Shown here piece by piece: positions 24,076 through 36,566 of a stretch of 64,000 bases of DNA. The DNA is taken from contig OY856413.1 of assembly GCA_963693085.1 (NCBI GenBank), forward strand, positions 538,550,879 through 538,614,878, read 5' to 3'. Under the pieces are notes generated by a model, which searched no databases, was not told the DNA's origin, and was given only the letters and a program-made list of their open reading frames with translations. This DNA comes from Alisma plantago-aquatica (taxonomy: Eukaryota > Streptophyta > Magnoliopsida > Alismatales > Alismataceae). The position numbers were made by a program, and so were the translations under genes. How positions within the stretch are numbered: position 1 is the stretch's first letter; each line of letters starts with the position of its first letter.

Positions 24076-25326
24076 TGTTGACTCAAGGTCAATTAGGTCA
24101 ATGTTGACTCGCATCTAAATTGACTAAATCCGTGTTTTGATGATGACTAACCATTCCACATATTGGTGTCTAATGTCTCTACTTGTGTGATTTTAGATTA
24201 GGTATAGACACACTCCAAATTCCCTAACTTGCATATATCAAATTGGAGAAAAGACAAGTCACAGTCAATACAAGTGCACATTTTTGTAATATGATATAAA
24301 TCCATTAGAATCATGTTGTAAATCACTTGTAATGATTGTATGACTTGTAATTAAGCTTATAAAAGATCAAGAGCACTTAGATCGAATGTTTAAGCACTCA
24401 AAAGCCATTTTTCAAAATTCACATCAGGCTGTTCATCGGTCGAGTTCTGTGAGTTGCAAACTTGACTGATCCTGATTGGATCTTGAAAATGACTTTTGAT
24501 CGATCGAGTTTACACTTCACAGAACTCGACCGATGGAGTACCTAACCAAATCAATTTTCATTGGCCGGTCGAGTTTCCCGAGGACAAACTCGACCGATGG
24601 TCTGAATATCGGCTTTGTCTTTTACTCTATCGGTCGAGTTACCCTTATAGAAACTCAACTGATTGCACTATACGGAAAAGTGCAGAAAAGTACTTCTAGC
24701 CATTGTGGAGTTGCAACAAGTGAAAATATATCTGTTTCAAGCCACAAAACGGCTAGTTTTCATTCTCAAGTGTTCCCAAAGGATAAGAGGCATCCCCATA
24801 TATAAATAGGACCCCTTGGGCTTCATTCTAAGGTTGAGCATTCAATACAAAATTCCATGTGAGGTTCCTATTCCATAGTTGAGTGCTTCCTACAACCTCC
24901 TCTCTCTCTCTAAGATTAATCACTTGCTACATTCATTAGAGTGAGTAGGAATTATGTAAGAGAGCTAGTCCTACATGTATATCTTGTGAGGCTCTCACTT
25001 CGACCACTTCCCTATCTCTCTTTTTCAACCATGAAGATGAAGGATCTCTCTCTTGGCTAAGAGAGGTGAAGAAGAACAAGGGAAGGCATCCCTTGGTGAA
25101 GATCAAGGCTGAAGACTTGGATCAGGAGTGGGTAAGCCCTTGGTAAAGGTAGAAGACTCCTTGATCTAGTGGGTAAATAATTGGTGGAATCTTCTCTGAG
25201 TGAAGGTGAAGTTAAAGGTGGAAGATCCAAGAAGAGTGGGTAATCCCTGCAAGGACGAAGACTTATGCAAGAGTAGCTCTATTCACCCCCTTCTAGAGCA
25301 TCTAATCACCTATCTAGGATCGAACA
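24076..25326 (+). repeat. TR-GAG LTR 2 (1251 bp)
   Basis: TGTTGACTCAAGG ... CTAGGATCGAACA, shared by units B and C. TATA box at 24801-24808. Hairpin modules at 24435-24663. Confidence 0.9.
24435..24663 (+). repeat. Four-hairpin cluster in U3 of TR-GAG LTR 2
   Basis: Arm pairs are 24435-24446/24459-24470, 24499-24510/24523-24534, 24565-24576/24586-24598 and 24629-24640/24652-24663. The left arm is ATCGGTCGAGTT or a near variant, the right arm AACTCGACCGAT or a variant. Loops are 9-12 bases and differ from each other. The cluster ends about 140 bases before the TATA box. The same four pairs occur in the other three LTRs. Confidence 0.8.
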
Positions 25327-25376
25327 ATTGGTATTAGAGCGGGCTTCTCCAAGCATACTTCAACAAGTAGGAGAAG

Positions 25377-26221
25377 ATGGGTGACTACCAAGGAGGGAGA
25401 TACTTGATCAGCCTACCAATCTTTGATGGGAGCAATTTCCTCTATTGGAGAAGAAGGCTTCAATTCTACATCCAAAGATCAAGTCTTGAGATGTGGTAAA
25501 TGGTGAACAACCTATACGAGCTACCAAAGACAAAGATTAAAGAATGGGATGATGCTACCTTGAAGAGAGCAACCTTGAATGCTAGAGCCATGCACATCCT
25601 CTATGCCTCCATGACCCCCACCGAGTTCAACCGTATTTCTTCATGTGAAACAACATATGAGGTATGGAGAAAGCTATGCATCACCTATGAGGAGACAGAT
25701 CAAGCGAAGGAACGCAAAGTCTACATGCTCAAAGGGCTACTTGAGAACTTCAAGATGGGTAAGGAGGAGAGGATAGCCAACATGTACTCAAGGCTCAACA
25801 TCATTGTGAATGGTCTTGCAGTGCTAGGTCATCCTATGTCTAGTGGAGAGATCAACTCCAAGATCCTTAGAACTCTCCCCAAGAGATGGGAACCCAAGGT
25901 GACTTCCATTGAAGAAGAAAGGTCTCTTAAGGATGTCCCCATTGAAGAGCTCATTGGAAATCTACAAGCACATGAAGCCACACTTGATAAGAGGGAGGAA
26001 GTAGAAAGAAAAGAAGAGAAAGAACTCAAGAGAATGAAGAAGGCTGAAATTAAGGCTCAAATTGAAGCTATCGTGGAACAAGTCTCTCCATCCTATCATG
26101 TTGAAGAAGATGCCATGTACTCCAAGGGTAGATTCTATAAAGACCCATCATCATAAGAAAAGAGAAGATAAGTGCCACTCAAGCTCAAGTGACTCCTCCA
26201 AATCAAGCTCAAGTGAAGATT
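25377..26221 (+). pseudogene. TR-GAG unit C, gag 5' part (split by element II)
   Basis: Starts at ATG 25377 (MGDYQGG), with an early TAA at 25497 where unit B has CAA. The copia gag domain then reads on to about 26130. At 26139-26146 there is a deletion relative to unit E: 77 bases between two TATAAAG copies are gone. This removes the whole first zinc knuckle and shifts the frame. Coding sequence stops in the Ser-rich stretch at 26221, where element II is inserted with target duplication AGATT. The 3' part continues at 36567. Confidence 0.8.
26217..26221 (+). repeat. Target site duplication AGATT, left (element II)
   Basis: AGATT here and at 36562-36566 flank the LTRs of element II exactly, as expected for a 5-base gypsy integration duplication. 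Confidence 0.85.
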
Positions 26222-28812
26222 TGTCACAGATCTGTTCTTACCTTAATCCCAATCCCACTGTCCAAATGGGTAGTGTTAAAGGGATTAGAGCGCCCGTCCC
26301 TGAGTGGCCTAAAAATCACACACAGATAATATGCAAAAATGAAATAACATTCTACTTTATTAAAATGAACCAAAAGGTTTAGTACATAAGGCCCGTAGGC
26401 AACATGGAAAGAGAAAAAGATAAGAAACTAGCCAACAACTACATCCCTTTTACAAATAGCTCCCATGTACAGTCCAGATTTGATGTAGCAATCTTTATTC
26501 TAGTGGATAAAAGAGTAGATGAGTGTAAATATCTAGTTCCTTGCATTACCTAAAATTGAGAAAATCAAGGCACAATGTCAATGCAATTGCACGGTACGCT
26601 ATAAAAAAATAGGTAAAACAATTTGTAAGAAAACTAGTATGCTTGGCAGGACTTATGTTTCAAAACCATATCGAACGATCTTCCAAAAACTAAAATGTTG
26701 TTCAACAAGAATTTTATTATGAATTTCCCATTATGCTATAATCGAGAAGCATGCTTATATTAGTTTATGTGACTCTATTACCCCAATGCGATGGGGAGGT
26801 CACCAAGCTCCTTCTCACCAAAGGAGATAGGAGGTCAATGTACAAAACCCCACCCTTCAAATAAGGGGTTTTTGCTTATATTCAATATCAACATTATCAA
26901 CTTTTCCAACATCATTATCAACATCAATATACGGGTAGTCATAATGGGTATTGCAATTTAGGGTTTCATGTTTTTCAAAATATAGTATAGAAGAAAAAAT
27001 GGAAGACTAATCATAGGGAACAGTAGTTCATCCAAATAAATAGCCAAGCATATGTCAATAGATACCTAAAAGCATCATCATTACAATCAAGAAGGAGTTG
27101 TATAATAGCATACCTTTTTGGATACTAACCGAGTAAAGGTTCAAGAGTGAAAGGTTAAGGTCTCAAGTAGTTCCTAGATCAATCAAGATATAGATTTGAG
27201 GGTCAAGATCGTATTATGCAAGAACCATGTATTGAGTATGCAAGATTAGGGTTTTGCATTCCTATACAACCCTCGGGTAGATCATCCATTTATAATCAAC
27301 ATTATATCAATATTTCAACATTTAATCAAGCATCAAGCATATATCGAGAATGAATGATCTACTTTGGTGTTTTTAGGAATCATATTAGATAACCCTAGTT
27401 ATATCATCAATATCCGAGTCATTATTCAAGTTTCTAGATCATAATGATAGGTTTGTTCTTAAACATCAGAGTAAGATTGCATGATGGATCAGGAACTAGA
27501 TTAGGATCATGAAATTAAGAAAGTTGTCCATTTTATACTCAAGAAGGTTATCCAAAGGTACTTGCATCAAAATAGAGAACATAGATATGAAAAAGGTTCT
27601 GAAACCATTTTTATTAGATCGAGCTAATTTTGCCGATGAAAATGGACTATAATTTTGATATATTTGGAACTAGGAATCTCAAGATATCATTTTTGCAAGT
27701 TTGAGTCATTTTCTGGAATTTTGGGCAGAGAGGGAAATAAATACCCGAAAAGAAAGGCTGAGAAAATTTGATGGTTGTTGGATTCCTTAGTTGCTTTTGA
27801 TCGGATCGGGATCTGGCGGCTGTGAAGTCATCCACTACTGATCAAGAGCGTGCGGATGAAGGATCCAGGGAGGGCACGAGGACCGTCGATCTAGACTAGG
27901 ATCAGCATGGACTCCGATCCGAGGGTCACTACTGATTGTCCCAAATAGAAGAACCCGCCCGCGAGTAGGCTTGCTTCACGGTGGTGTAGCAGCTGGAGAA
28001 AAAGGGGACGAGAGAGAGAGAGACCATGATGTGGGAAGAGGAGGTGTTGTTCGTGTCCGTGGGGGCGGGCCGAAGGCAGTAGGGGTTTTAAATAGGAGTT
28101 TGGGGCTAGGGTTAGGGCTAAGAAGGGGGCGGCGCACCCTATGGAGGCGGCTCAATTTCTTGGCCTTCAAGATGTAGTTTCGTAACACTGAATCATGAGG
28201 AAGCTTTGAGAGAGGGTAAGGGAGCTTTTGGTCATGACATTAGGGTGAAACTCGTTTGGTTAGCCGGTTGGGTTAGGAGCCAGGGTGGTCGGTCCACCGT
28301 GGACTTGCCATACCAGGCGCGAGGTAGGGGATGACCCCAACACCATCAGATTGAGATCCAAGGGCTGCTGGGTCAATCAGTGGGGAGAGTCTGGCCCAAC
28401 GACACTCCAATGTAAAAGATGGGCCGAGCCCAACAAGGGAAAAGAAGAGAAAAGAAATAAAAAGGGCCAAACAGAGCTAGGAAAGGGCTAGATCTTAGGA
28501 AATTCATATAAAATCATAGAAAGGTCCAAATGGTCTCAAATTTAGACCATAGGTACAAAATGAAGTGTAGAATATCGTGTACAAGTTTGAAGACCAAAAG
28601 ATAAAGTTACCTAGTCAAACTTAATTATTTGAACAAAGAGGTATATTGAGCTAATTAAGGTGCCCAAGAGTGTATGGAATTCATAGAAATCAATAGAATT
28701 TGATTTTGGGTATCTACATTGATCAAAGAGTCAAATGAGATCATGAATGACCATTATAATGGTAAAAATATAAATTAAATAATAGAAAAGAGGAAAAACT
28801 CACATTGTCACA
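26222..28812 (-). repeat. Element II 3' LTR (2591 bp)
   Basis: On the minus strand it starts TGTGACAATGTGAG and ends GATCTGTGACA. A minus-strand TATA-like CTATTTAAAACC (about 28083-28095) precedes a GC-rich leader-like stretch (27800-28080). No coding sequence. Confidence 0.9.
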
Positions 28813-28823
28813 TCCTCCCCTCC
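28813..28823 (-). promoter_or_regulatory. Polypurine tract of element II
   Basis: Minus strand GGAGGGGAGGA directly before the LTR start TGTGACAATG. Confidence 0.8.
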
Positions 28824-28849
28824 ATATAAGGCATTTTGTCCCAAAAAAT

Positions 28850-30060
28850 TCAAACTTCCTTGAAGAGGTCGGGAAATCTTTCCTCCATATCTTACTTCAA
28901 CTCCCAGGTAGCATCATAACTCCCATGGTGCTTCCACAACACCTTAACCATATCGATTTTCTTATTTCTGAGTTCCTTGGTGTGAGTATCAAGTATCTTG
29001 ATTGGAACTTCCTGGTATACAAGGGTGTCTTTTAATTCAATTGGTTCATGATTGAGAACATGGCTAGGGTCCTTGACATATCACTTCAAATTCAATATGT
29101 GAAAAACATTATGCATCATGTTGTATTGTGGAGGTAAGGCCAGCCTATATGCACATTCCCCAATATGGTCCAAAATTTCAAATGGACCTACGTATCTAGG
29201 GCTAAGCTTCCTTTTGTTCTTTGTAATTGCTCGAATCGGTCAAATTTTCAGAAAGACATGGTCACCTACTAAGAATTGAGTGTCAGTCCTATGTGCATCA
29301 ACATAAGACTTTTGACGATCTTGGGACCTTTTTAACCTTTGCTTGATCAGGTTGATATTGTCAGAATAGATTTGTAGTTCCTCATATTTCAGAGTTCATC
29401 TTTCGCCTACTTCATCCCAGTAAAGCAGAGATCTACACAGTCTTCCATACAAAGCTTCATAGGGAGGCATGCCTATACTAAATTGGTAGCTATTGTTGTA
29501 GGCAAATTCAACAAGAGGAAGGTAGTGGTCCCAAGAACCACCCCAATCGAGGACGCATGATCTCAGTAAGTCTTCTAGAACTTGGATTGTCCTCTCAGAC
29601 TATCCGTCAGTTTGTGGGTGATATGCAGTACTAAAATTCCGCTGAGTTCCCAGCTCTTCCTGTACTGATCGCCACAAGTGAGAAGTGAACTTCACATCAC
29701 GATCTGATACAATAGATACAAGAATTCCATGCAGCCTGAATATCTCCCGAACGTACAACTCTTCTAGCTCTAGGACTTTGGTTGTTGTCTTGATCGGAAC
29801 AAAATGGGCTGACTTAGTTAGGCAATCAACAACAACCCAAATGGCATCACTCCCTTTTCTGGTCCTGGGTAGACCCACCACAAAATCCATGGTGATGTTT
29901 TCCCATTTCCACTTGGGGATAGGTAGGGGTTGTAGAAGACCTCCTGGACATTGATGTTCAGCCTTGATCTGTTGCCAGGTCAGATACTTGGAGATGAAAG
30001 TAGCAATGTCAGTCTTCATATTCCTCCACTAGAAGAGCCTTTACAGATCCTTTTACATTT
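28850..30060 (-). pseudogene. Element II pol: integrase and chromodomain-like tail
   Basis: The segment from about 30019 to the TGA at 28850-28852 is in one frame (390 codons) with internal stops. It reads HQCPGGLLQPL, ITMDFVVGLPRTRKGSDA (first catalytic Asp), SDRDVKF (second Asp region), STAYHPQTDG, then a stop where Gln is expected, then SERTIQVLED (segment with the catalytic Glu). A GPF-type domain follows (PRYVGPFEILD). The end is MVKVLWKHHGSYDATWE and, after a stop, DMEERFPDLFKEV, a chromodomain-like C terminus. It is one frame off the upstream RNase H part, so there is a frameshift between about 30160 and 30019. Intact integrase would insert the element's cDNA. Confidence 0.85.
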
Positions 30061-30159
30061 TAGTCAATCCAAGATTACTGTATATTTTGACCCGTGAGAT
30101 TTTCATAACACCATCTCTATCATGATTGAATCTTTTGAGACCCATATGCGTTGTTTGTA

Positions 30160-32214
30160 TCAGATTCCACCATCCATACCGACTGTTAGATGAGTTTGGG
30201 GCTTCTCCAATAGCTTAGTCATTTCCTCAATGCTCTTGCTATTCTTTTGGGCTGACAAGATCTTAGACCGGAGGCCTGATTTTACATGGATACTGGCCAA
30301 TCTAAGAACGTTTCCCATACGCCTCGGGGTCCAAGGTGGCATGACTTCCATGTTCTTCCATTCAGTAGTAAAGACAGCATCACATTTTGCCTGCTTCCTA
30401 CTGAGTGCATCGGCCACCACATTTGCCTTACCGGGGTGGTAGGAAATGGTGAAGTCATAGTCTTTAAGGTACTCAAGCCAACGCCTCTGTCTTAGATTGA
30501 GATCCTTTTGTGTCAGGATGTATTTCAGACTCTTGTGGTCGGTGAGGAAGTCAAAGGTGGCACCATATAAATAGTGTCGCCATATCTTCAAAACATATAT
30601 GATGGCAGCAAGCTCAAGGTCATGGGTTGGGTAGTTGACCTCGTTTGGCTTCAATTGTCAAGAGGCATAAGCAACTACCTTTCTCTCTTGCATGAGGACA
30701 CAACTTAGACCGAACCTTGATGTGTTAGTGAAGATGACGAACCCATCATTTCCCGAGGGAAGAGTCAAGACAGGTGCAATTGTCAACTTTGTCTTTAGCT
30801 CTTGAAAACTAGACTCACACTCCTTCGACCAAATAAACTGTTCTCCTTTCCTGGTGAGCTTTGTGAGAGGCAAGGTAGTCCCGCTAAAGTTCTGAATGAA
30901 ACGTCGATAATAGCCAGCAAGACCCAGAAAACTTCGAATCTCAGAAACATTCTTTGGGGCTTGCCACTCTAGAACAACCGAGACTTTGGTGGGGTCAACA
31001 TAAAGTTTCCCACCAGAAATTATGTGGCCCAAGAACATGACTTCAGAAATCCAAAATTCACATTTTGACAACTTTGCATAGAAATTTTGAGATTGGAGGA
31101 TGTCAAGAACTTTGCGAAGGTGAAAATGGTGTGATTCAGCATCAGTTGAATATATCAATATGTCGTCAATGAAGACCACTACAAACTCGTCAAGGAAAGG
31201 TTGGAAGACACTATTCATCAAGTTCATAAACACACCAGGGGAATTGGTCAACCCAAATGGCATGATAAGGAATTCATAATGCCAGTATCAGGTTTGAAAG
31301 GCTGTTTTAGGGATGTCTTCATCCTTAACTTTGAGTGGGTGGTAACCAGAACGGAGATCAATTTTTGAAAAGACCTGGGCAGAACGGAGTTGATCGAAAA
31401 GGTCATCAATTATGGGCAGCAGATACTTGTTTTTCACAGTAGCTTGATTGATCAAACGATAGTCAATACATAGGCAAAGGCAACCATCCTTTTTCTTCAA
31501 AAATAGAACAGGGGCTCCCCAAGGAGAGGTACTAGGGCGGACGAAACCCTTATCAAGCAATTCCTACAACTGCTTTTTCAGCTCATACAATTCAGCAGGA
31601 GCCGTCCGATAGGGTGCCTGAGAAATGGTTACAGTACCAGCTACTAATTCGATAGAAAACTTGACATCACGATCTGGTGGTAGCCCAGGGAGCTTCTCAG
31701 GAAAGACACTCGGGTACTCCCGCACTATATCAATGTTTTCTAGGGCACTCGTATCAGGATTGACTATGGTTACAGTTGTTAGGTATGATTTGCACCCTTT
31801 ATCTATCAAGTTTTGGGCTTTAATCAGAGAAATAACAACATTTTGATTTCGATCTTTCCTTCCAGGAATTACAAGAATAGGGAGGTTGGGTTTAGAAATA
31901 ATGACTTTCTTGGCACGACAATCGATCAAAGCATGATTTTTATAGAGCCAATCCATCCCTAAAATAAGGTCAAATTCTTCCATGTCTAAGATTATGAAAT
32001 CTGACTCAAAACTACATCCAGCATAAGATAGAGGGACTTTTTCAACAATATAGTAGGATACTTTCATCATCCCACTTGGGGTAGTTACATCAAGTATGTA
32101 CCCTAAGTCCCTTATTTCAAGATTCAACATAGAGGCAAGATTCTTAGACATGAAGATGTTTGTTGACCTAGAGTCAAATAGAGTAACAACAAAATGGTCA
32201 GAGATTTGCATCAT
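30160..32214 (-). pseudogene. Element II pol: protease, reverse transcriptase, RNase H
   Basis: Same frame as gag. Protease near 32190 reads LFDSRSTNIF, where DSG-(A/T) is expected: the catalytic Gly is Arg. RT starts about 31560 with [16 protein letters not shown] and [11 protein letters not shown] (first Asp). A stop at 31288 interrupts before [12 protein letters not shown]. The active-site box is [11 protein letters not shown] with FIDD at 31162-31173 (the usual plant gypsy form), followed by [12 protein letters not shown]. RNase H at 30654-30160 shows [28 protein letters not shown] sequence, TDHKSLKYI and [16 protein letters not shown]. Stops at 31562, 31288 and 30656 split the frame. The enzyme set would copy element RNA into cDNA. 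Confidence 0.9.
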
Positions 32215-32399
32215 ACCTACGTATACATATATTTTGTGTAAGGATTTTGTACAAGATAATCATGATATAATGTTATGGAAATAATTTTGAATTTAAAAGG
32301 TACCTTCCATGAGTTTGTTTTCATTGGCCTTCGCCTCATCTACATTCACGACAAAGACATGGGCTTGTCAATGTTCACCTTAACTGGCCCATGCTGGAG

Positions 32400-33477
32400 G
32401 AGGGTGGGGGCAGTTGTCTCTGAAGTGATGCTCCTGTTTGTAGTAGTGGCAGACCGGGGACGAATACTTGCACTAGCCAGGTTGGAAGTTACCACAGTTT
32501 TGGCAACGAGGAATATTGGTGTTCTGGCCTTGAACCCTATTTTGGCCATGATTCTGGTTTTGTGCAGGACCACGGTTGTAATTCTAGTTTTGGCCTTGAT
32601 TGTAGTTCTAGGCAGGAGGATTTCTCTGGTTCTTCTATCGGTTCTTGTTCTTATTGCCACCAATATGGGGTTTTCCCTTCTGTTCGGGTTTTGTAGGTAC
32701 AACTTCAGTCAGGCCTAGATAGGTAAGGGTAGGTAATGGTTTCTCGTATCCCATCCCTAGGGTTCTTTCCATGGATAAGGCATGGTCATATGCATCTTGA
32801 CAATTGGTGGGTTTGGATGAGGATACAAAAGCTTTTAGGGTAAGGAAGAGCACATCAATGTAACGGTCAAGTTTTTGTTCTTCAGTGAGGTTAGTGACAT
32901 GCCTTTTCAGAAGGCGGAACCGTCGGCTATATTCAGCCACTATATTAGTTCCTTGGGTAAGGGTGAGGAATTGTTTTTGCTTCTCCTTTCTCTCAAAAGT
33001 GGGTTGGAAACGATTGGTGAAAATGGGTTTGAAGGCTTCCCAGTTGACAGGGGTGACCTATTTTGACTGAATATAATTCTCCCACCACAACTTGGCCTCC
33101 CCCTTCAACTAGTAGGTAGAAAAACCAACCTTGTCTTGTTCATGGCACCTCAAAACCCTAAAGGTGTTTTCCATGGACACTAACTAGGCATCAGCCTCAT
33201 CTTTGTCTTCCCCATAGAAGGCTTCTGGGCTGAGTTTCAGAAAATCTTGGATAGTGATGGGTTTTGGGTTATGGGTTGGCACAAGGGATGTTGTACAAAC
33301 ATCTAGGTCATGGAGGGGATCCATAATGGCCTTCTATTTCAACTCCTACTCCCCCATATCGGTGGTCTTATTGGCAGAACCGACATCATCATCATCATTC
33401 ATACTGGGCTTCTTCCCCTTGTCTTTAGTACCGGAGGTCCCTTCACCATCCCTATTGTTCCTAGTTTTTGGGGCCAT
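32400..33477 (-). pseudogene. Element II gag
   Basis: Start chosen at ATG 33477 (MAPKTRNNRDGEGTSG), the first Met downstream of the leader and in the same frame as pol. The retrotransposon gag core is recognisable: FLKLSPEAFYG, KVGFSTY, AKLWWENY, FTNRFQPTFERKEKQKQFL, VAEYSRRFRLL (about 33280-32880). At least five stops interrupt it. The zinc knuckle at 32411-32452 reads CHYYKQEHHFRDNC, so the second Cys is Tyr and RNA binding would fail. Intact Gag would package element RNA in cytoplasmic particles. Confidence 0.85.
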
Positions 33478-33840
33478 CTGCAAGTGGTCAACTGATATAA
33501 GTCTTCTTATTTATAACTTTCAAAGAAAAATATATGATAGATCATGGAAATATTGCAACAAGTTTTCTCAATTTATTTTTGGATTTTAGTTGTTCCTGTC
33601 CTTGAATTACCCCAAATAGAGAGAGTACATAGATCAAGTCATGACTCCTTAAAGAGAACGAGAAGATGAGAAGTCATCCTACTTCCTTCTAATACGTGCC
33701 TTGGGAAATCCTTAAAGAAGAGATAAGATGCTATAAGACTCTCTAGGGTTATAGGAAGTCCTTCCATTCACTTTTGGATCAACTAAGGCCAGGTGGAGCA
33801 GGAGGAACCTCAGCCACCATGAAAACGGATAGGAGGAATT

Positions 33841-33895
33841 ATGCCAGAACCCCCTTTGTGCTCTTTCTAGACACCTTAGTTTTCACCATAGTGAA
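33841..33895 (-). promoter_or_regulatory. Conserved leader motif, element II
   Basis: Minus strand AAGGTGTCTAGAAAGAGCAC, then GGGGG and TTCCTCCT blocks, between primer binding site and gag start. Related blocks occur at 8331-8400, 4795-4875 (minus) and 45637-45715 in families with different LTRs. Function unknown; a packaging or dimerisation signal is possible. Confidence 0.45.
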
Positions 33896-33961
33896 TTTTA
33901 GGACTTCCTTGGTTCATCGATTAAGAACATCATTTCACTAATGCATATGAAGTGTGTTATG

Positions 33962-33973
33962 GCTCTGATACCA
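33962..33973 (-). promoter_or_regulatory. Primer binding site, tRNA-iMet (element II)
   Basis: Minus strand TGGTATCAGAGC, two bases inside the 5' LTR end ...CCGTAACA at 33976. Confidence 0.92.
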
Positions 33974-33975
33974 AC

Positions 33976-36561
33976 TGTTACGGATCCATTCTTACCCTAA
34001 TCCCAAGCCCACTGTCCAAATGGGCAGCATTAAAGGGATTAGAGTACCCGTCCCTGAGTGGCCCAAAAATCACACACATATAATATGCAAAAATGAAATA
34101 ACATTCTTCTTTATTAAAATGAACCAAAGGGTTTAGTACATAAGGCCCGTAGGCAACATGGAAAGAGAAAAAGATAAGAAAATAGCCAACAACTACATCC
34201 CTTTTACAAATAGCTCCCGTGTAGAGTCCAAATTTGATGTAGCAATCTTTATTCCAATGGATAAAAGAGTAGATGAGTGTAAATATCTAGTTCCTTGCAT
34301 TACCTAAAATTGAGAAAATCAAGACACAATGTCAATGCAATTGCACGGTACACTATATAAAAATAGATAAAACAATTTATAAGAAAACTAGTATGCTTGG
34401 CAGGATTTATGTTTCAAAAGCATATCGAACGATATTCCAAAAACCAAAATGTTGTTCAACAAGAACTTTATTACAAATTTGCCATTATGCTATAATCGAG
34501 AAGCATGTTTATATTGTTTATGTGACTCTATTACCCCAACGCAATGGGGAGGTCACCAAGCTCCTTCTCACCAAAGGAGATAGGAGGTCAATGTACAAAA
34601 CCCCACCCTTAAAATAAGGGGGTTTTGCTTATATTCAATATCAACATTATCAACTTTTCCAACATCATTATCAACATCAATATACGGGCAATCATAATGG
34701 GTATTGCAATTTAGGGTTTCATGTTTTTCAAAATATAGTATAGAAGAAAAAATAGAAGACTATTCATAGGGAATAATAGTTCATACAAATAAATAGCCAA
34801 GCATATGTTAAGAGATACCTAAAAGTATCAACATTACAATCAAGGAGGAGTTGTATAATAGCGTGCCTTTTTGGATGCTAACTGAGTCAAGGTTCAAGAG
34901 TGAAAGGTCAATGTCTCAAGTAGTACCTAGATAAATCAAGATATAAATTTGAGGGTAAAGACCATATTATGCAAGAGCCATGTATCGAGTATGCAAGATT
35001 AGGGTTTTGCATTCCTATATAACCCTAGGGCAGATCATCCATTTATAATTGACATTATATCAATATTTCAACATTTAATCAAAAATCAAGCATATATCAA
35101 GAATGAATGATCTACTTTGGTGTTTTTAGGAATCATATTAGATAACCTTAGTTATATCATCAATATCCAAGTCATTATTCAAGTTTCTAGATCATAATGA
35201 TAGGTTTGTGCTTAAACATCAAAGTAAGATTTCATGATGGATCAGGAACTAGATTAGGATCATGAAATTAAGAAAGTTGTCCATTTTATACTCAAGAAGG
35301 TTATTCAAAGGTACTTGCATAAAAATAGAGAACATAGATATGAAAAAGGTTCGGAAACCATTTTTATTAGATCAGAGTAATTTTTCTGATGAAAATGGAC
35401 TATAATTTTGATATATTTGGAGCTAGGAATCTCAAGATATCATTTTTGCAAGTTTGAGTCATTTTCTGGAATTTTGGGCAGAGAGGGAAATAAATACCTA
35501 AAACGAAAGGTCGAGAAAATTTGATGGCCGTTGGATTCCTCGATTGCTTTTGATCAGATCAGGATATGGCGGCTATGAAGTCGTCTGCTGTTGATCAAGA
35601 GTGCGCAGATGAAAGATCCAGGGAGGGCACGAGGACCGTCGATCTAGACTTGGATCAGCGTGGACTCTGATCCGAGGGTCACTGCTGATCGTCCCAAATA
35701 GAAGAACCCACCCACAAGCAGGCTTGCTCTACGGTGGTGTAGCGGCTGGAGAAAAAGAAGATGAGAGAGAGACCACAGAGTGGGAAGAGGAGGTGTCGTT
35801 CGTGTCTATGGGTGCGGGTCGAAGGTAGTAGGGGTTTTAAACAGGAGTTTGGGGCTAGGGTTAGGGCTAAGAAGGGGGCGACACACCCTATGGAGGTGAC
35901 TCAATTTCTTGGCCTTCAAGATGAGGTTTTGTAAGACTGAAGCATGAGGAAGATTTGATAAAGGGTAAGGGAGCTTTTGGTAATGACAATAGGGTGAAAC
36001 TGGTTTGGTTAGCCGGTTGGGTTAGGAACCAGGGTGGTCGGTCCACCGTGGATTTACCACACCAGGCTCGAGGTAGGGGATGACCCCAGTGCTGTTGGAT
36101 TGAGATCCAAGGGCTTTTGGGTCAATTAGTGGGGCAAGTTGGACCCAGCGGAGCCCCAAGGTACAAGATGGGCCAAGCCCAACAAGGGAAAAGAAGAGAA
36201 AAGAAATAAAAAGGGCCAAAAAGAGCTAGCAAAGGGATAGATCTTAGGAAATTCGTATAAAATCATAGGAAGGTCCAAATGGTCTCAAATTTGGACCATA
36301 GGTATAATATGAGGTGTAGAATATTGTGTAAAATTTTGGAGACCAAAAGATAAAGTTACCTAGTCAAACTCAAGTATTTGAACAAAGATGTGTATTAAGC
36401 TAATTAAGGTGCCCAAGAGTGCATGAAATTCATTAAAATCAATAGAATTTGATTTTGGGTATATACATTGATCAAAGAGTAAAATCAGATCATGAATGAC
36501 TATTATAAAGGTAAAAATATAAATTAAATAATAGAAAAGAGGAAAAACTCACATTGTCACA
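33976..36561 (-). repeat. Element II 5' LTR (2586 bp)
   Basis: Full-length partner of 26222-28812, with scattered substitutions and few indels. Outer end TGTGACAATG at 36561, followed by the AGATT duplication. Confidence 0.9.
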
Positions 36562-36566
36562 AGATT

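Larger units (their letters stand above)
26222..36561 (-). mobile_element. Element II: complete-length chromovirus-type Ty3/gypsy, minus strand
   Basis: 10340 bases: 5' LTR 33976-36561, primer binding site 33962-33973, gag-pol 33477-28850, polypurine tract 28813-28823, 3' LTR 26222-28812, flanked by AGATT repeats. Domain order gag, protease, RT, RNase H, integrase, chromodomain-like tail defines Ty3/gypsy chromoviruses; the long LTRs and motifs suggest the Tekay/Del group. It is dead: there are many in-frame stops, one frameshift and lost zinc and protease residues. The two LTRs differ by about 5-10% by eye, so it is not recent. It is nested in TR-GAG unit C. Confidence 0.9.

Noticed and set aside
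29685..29954. Plus-strand frames over element II pol (also 30230-30495, 31625-31846, 32275-32718)
   Set aside because: Shadows antisense to the pol and gag remnants, which carry the real motifs on the minus strand.
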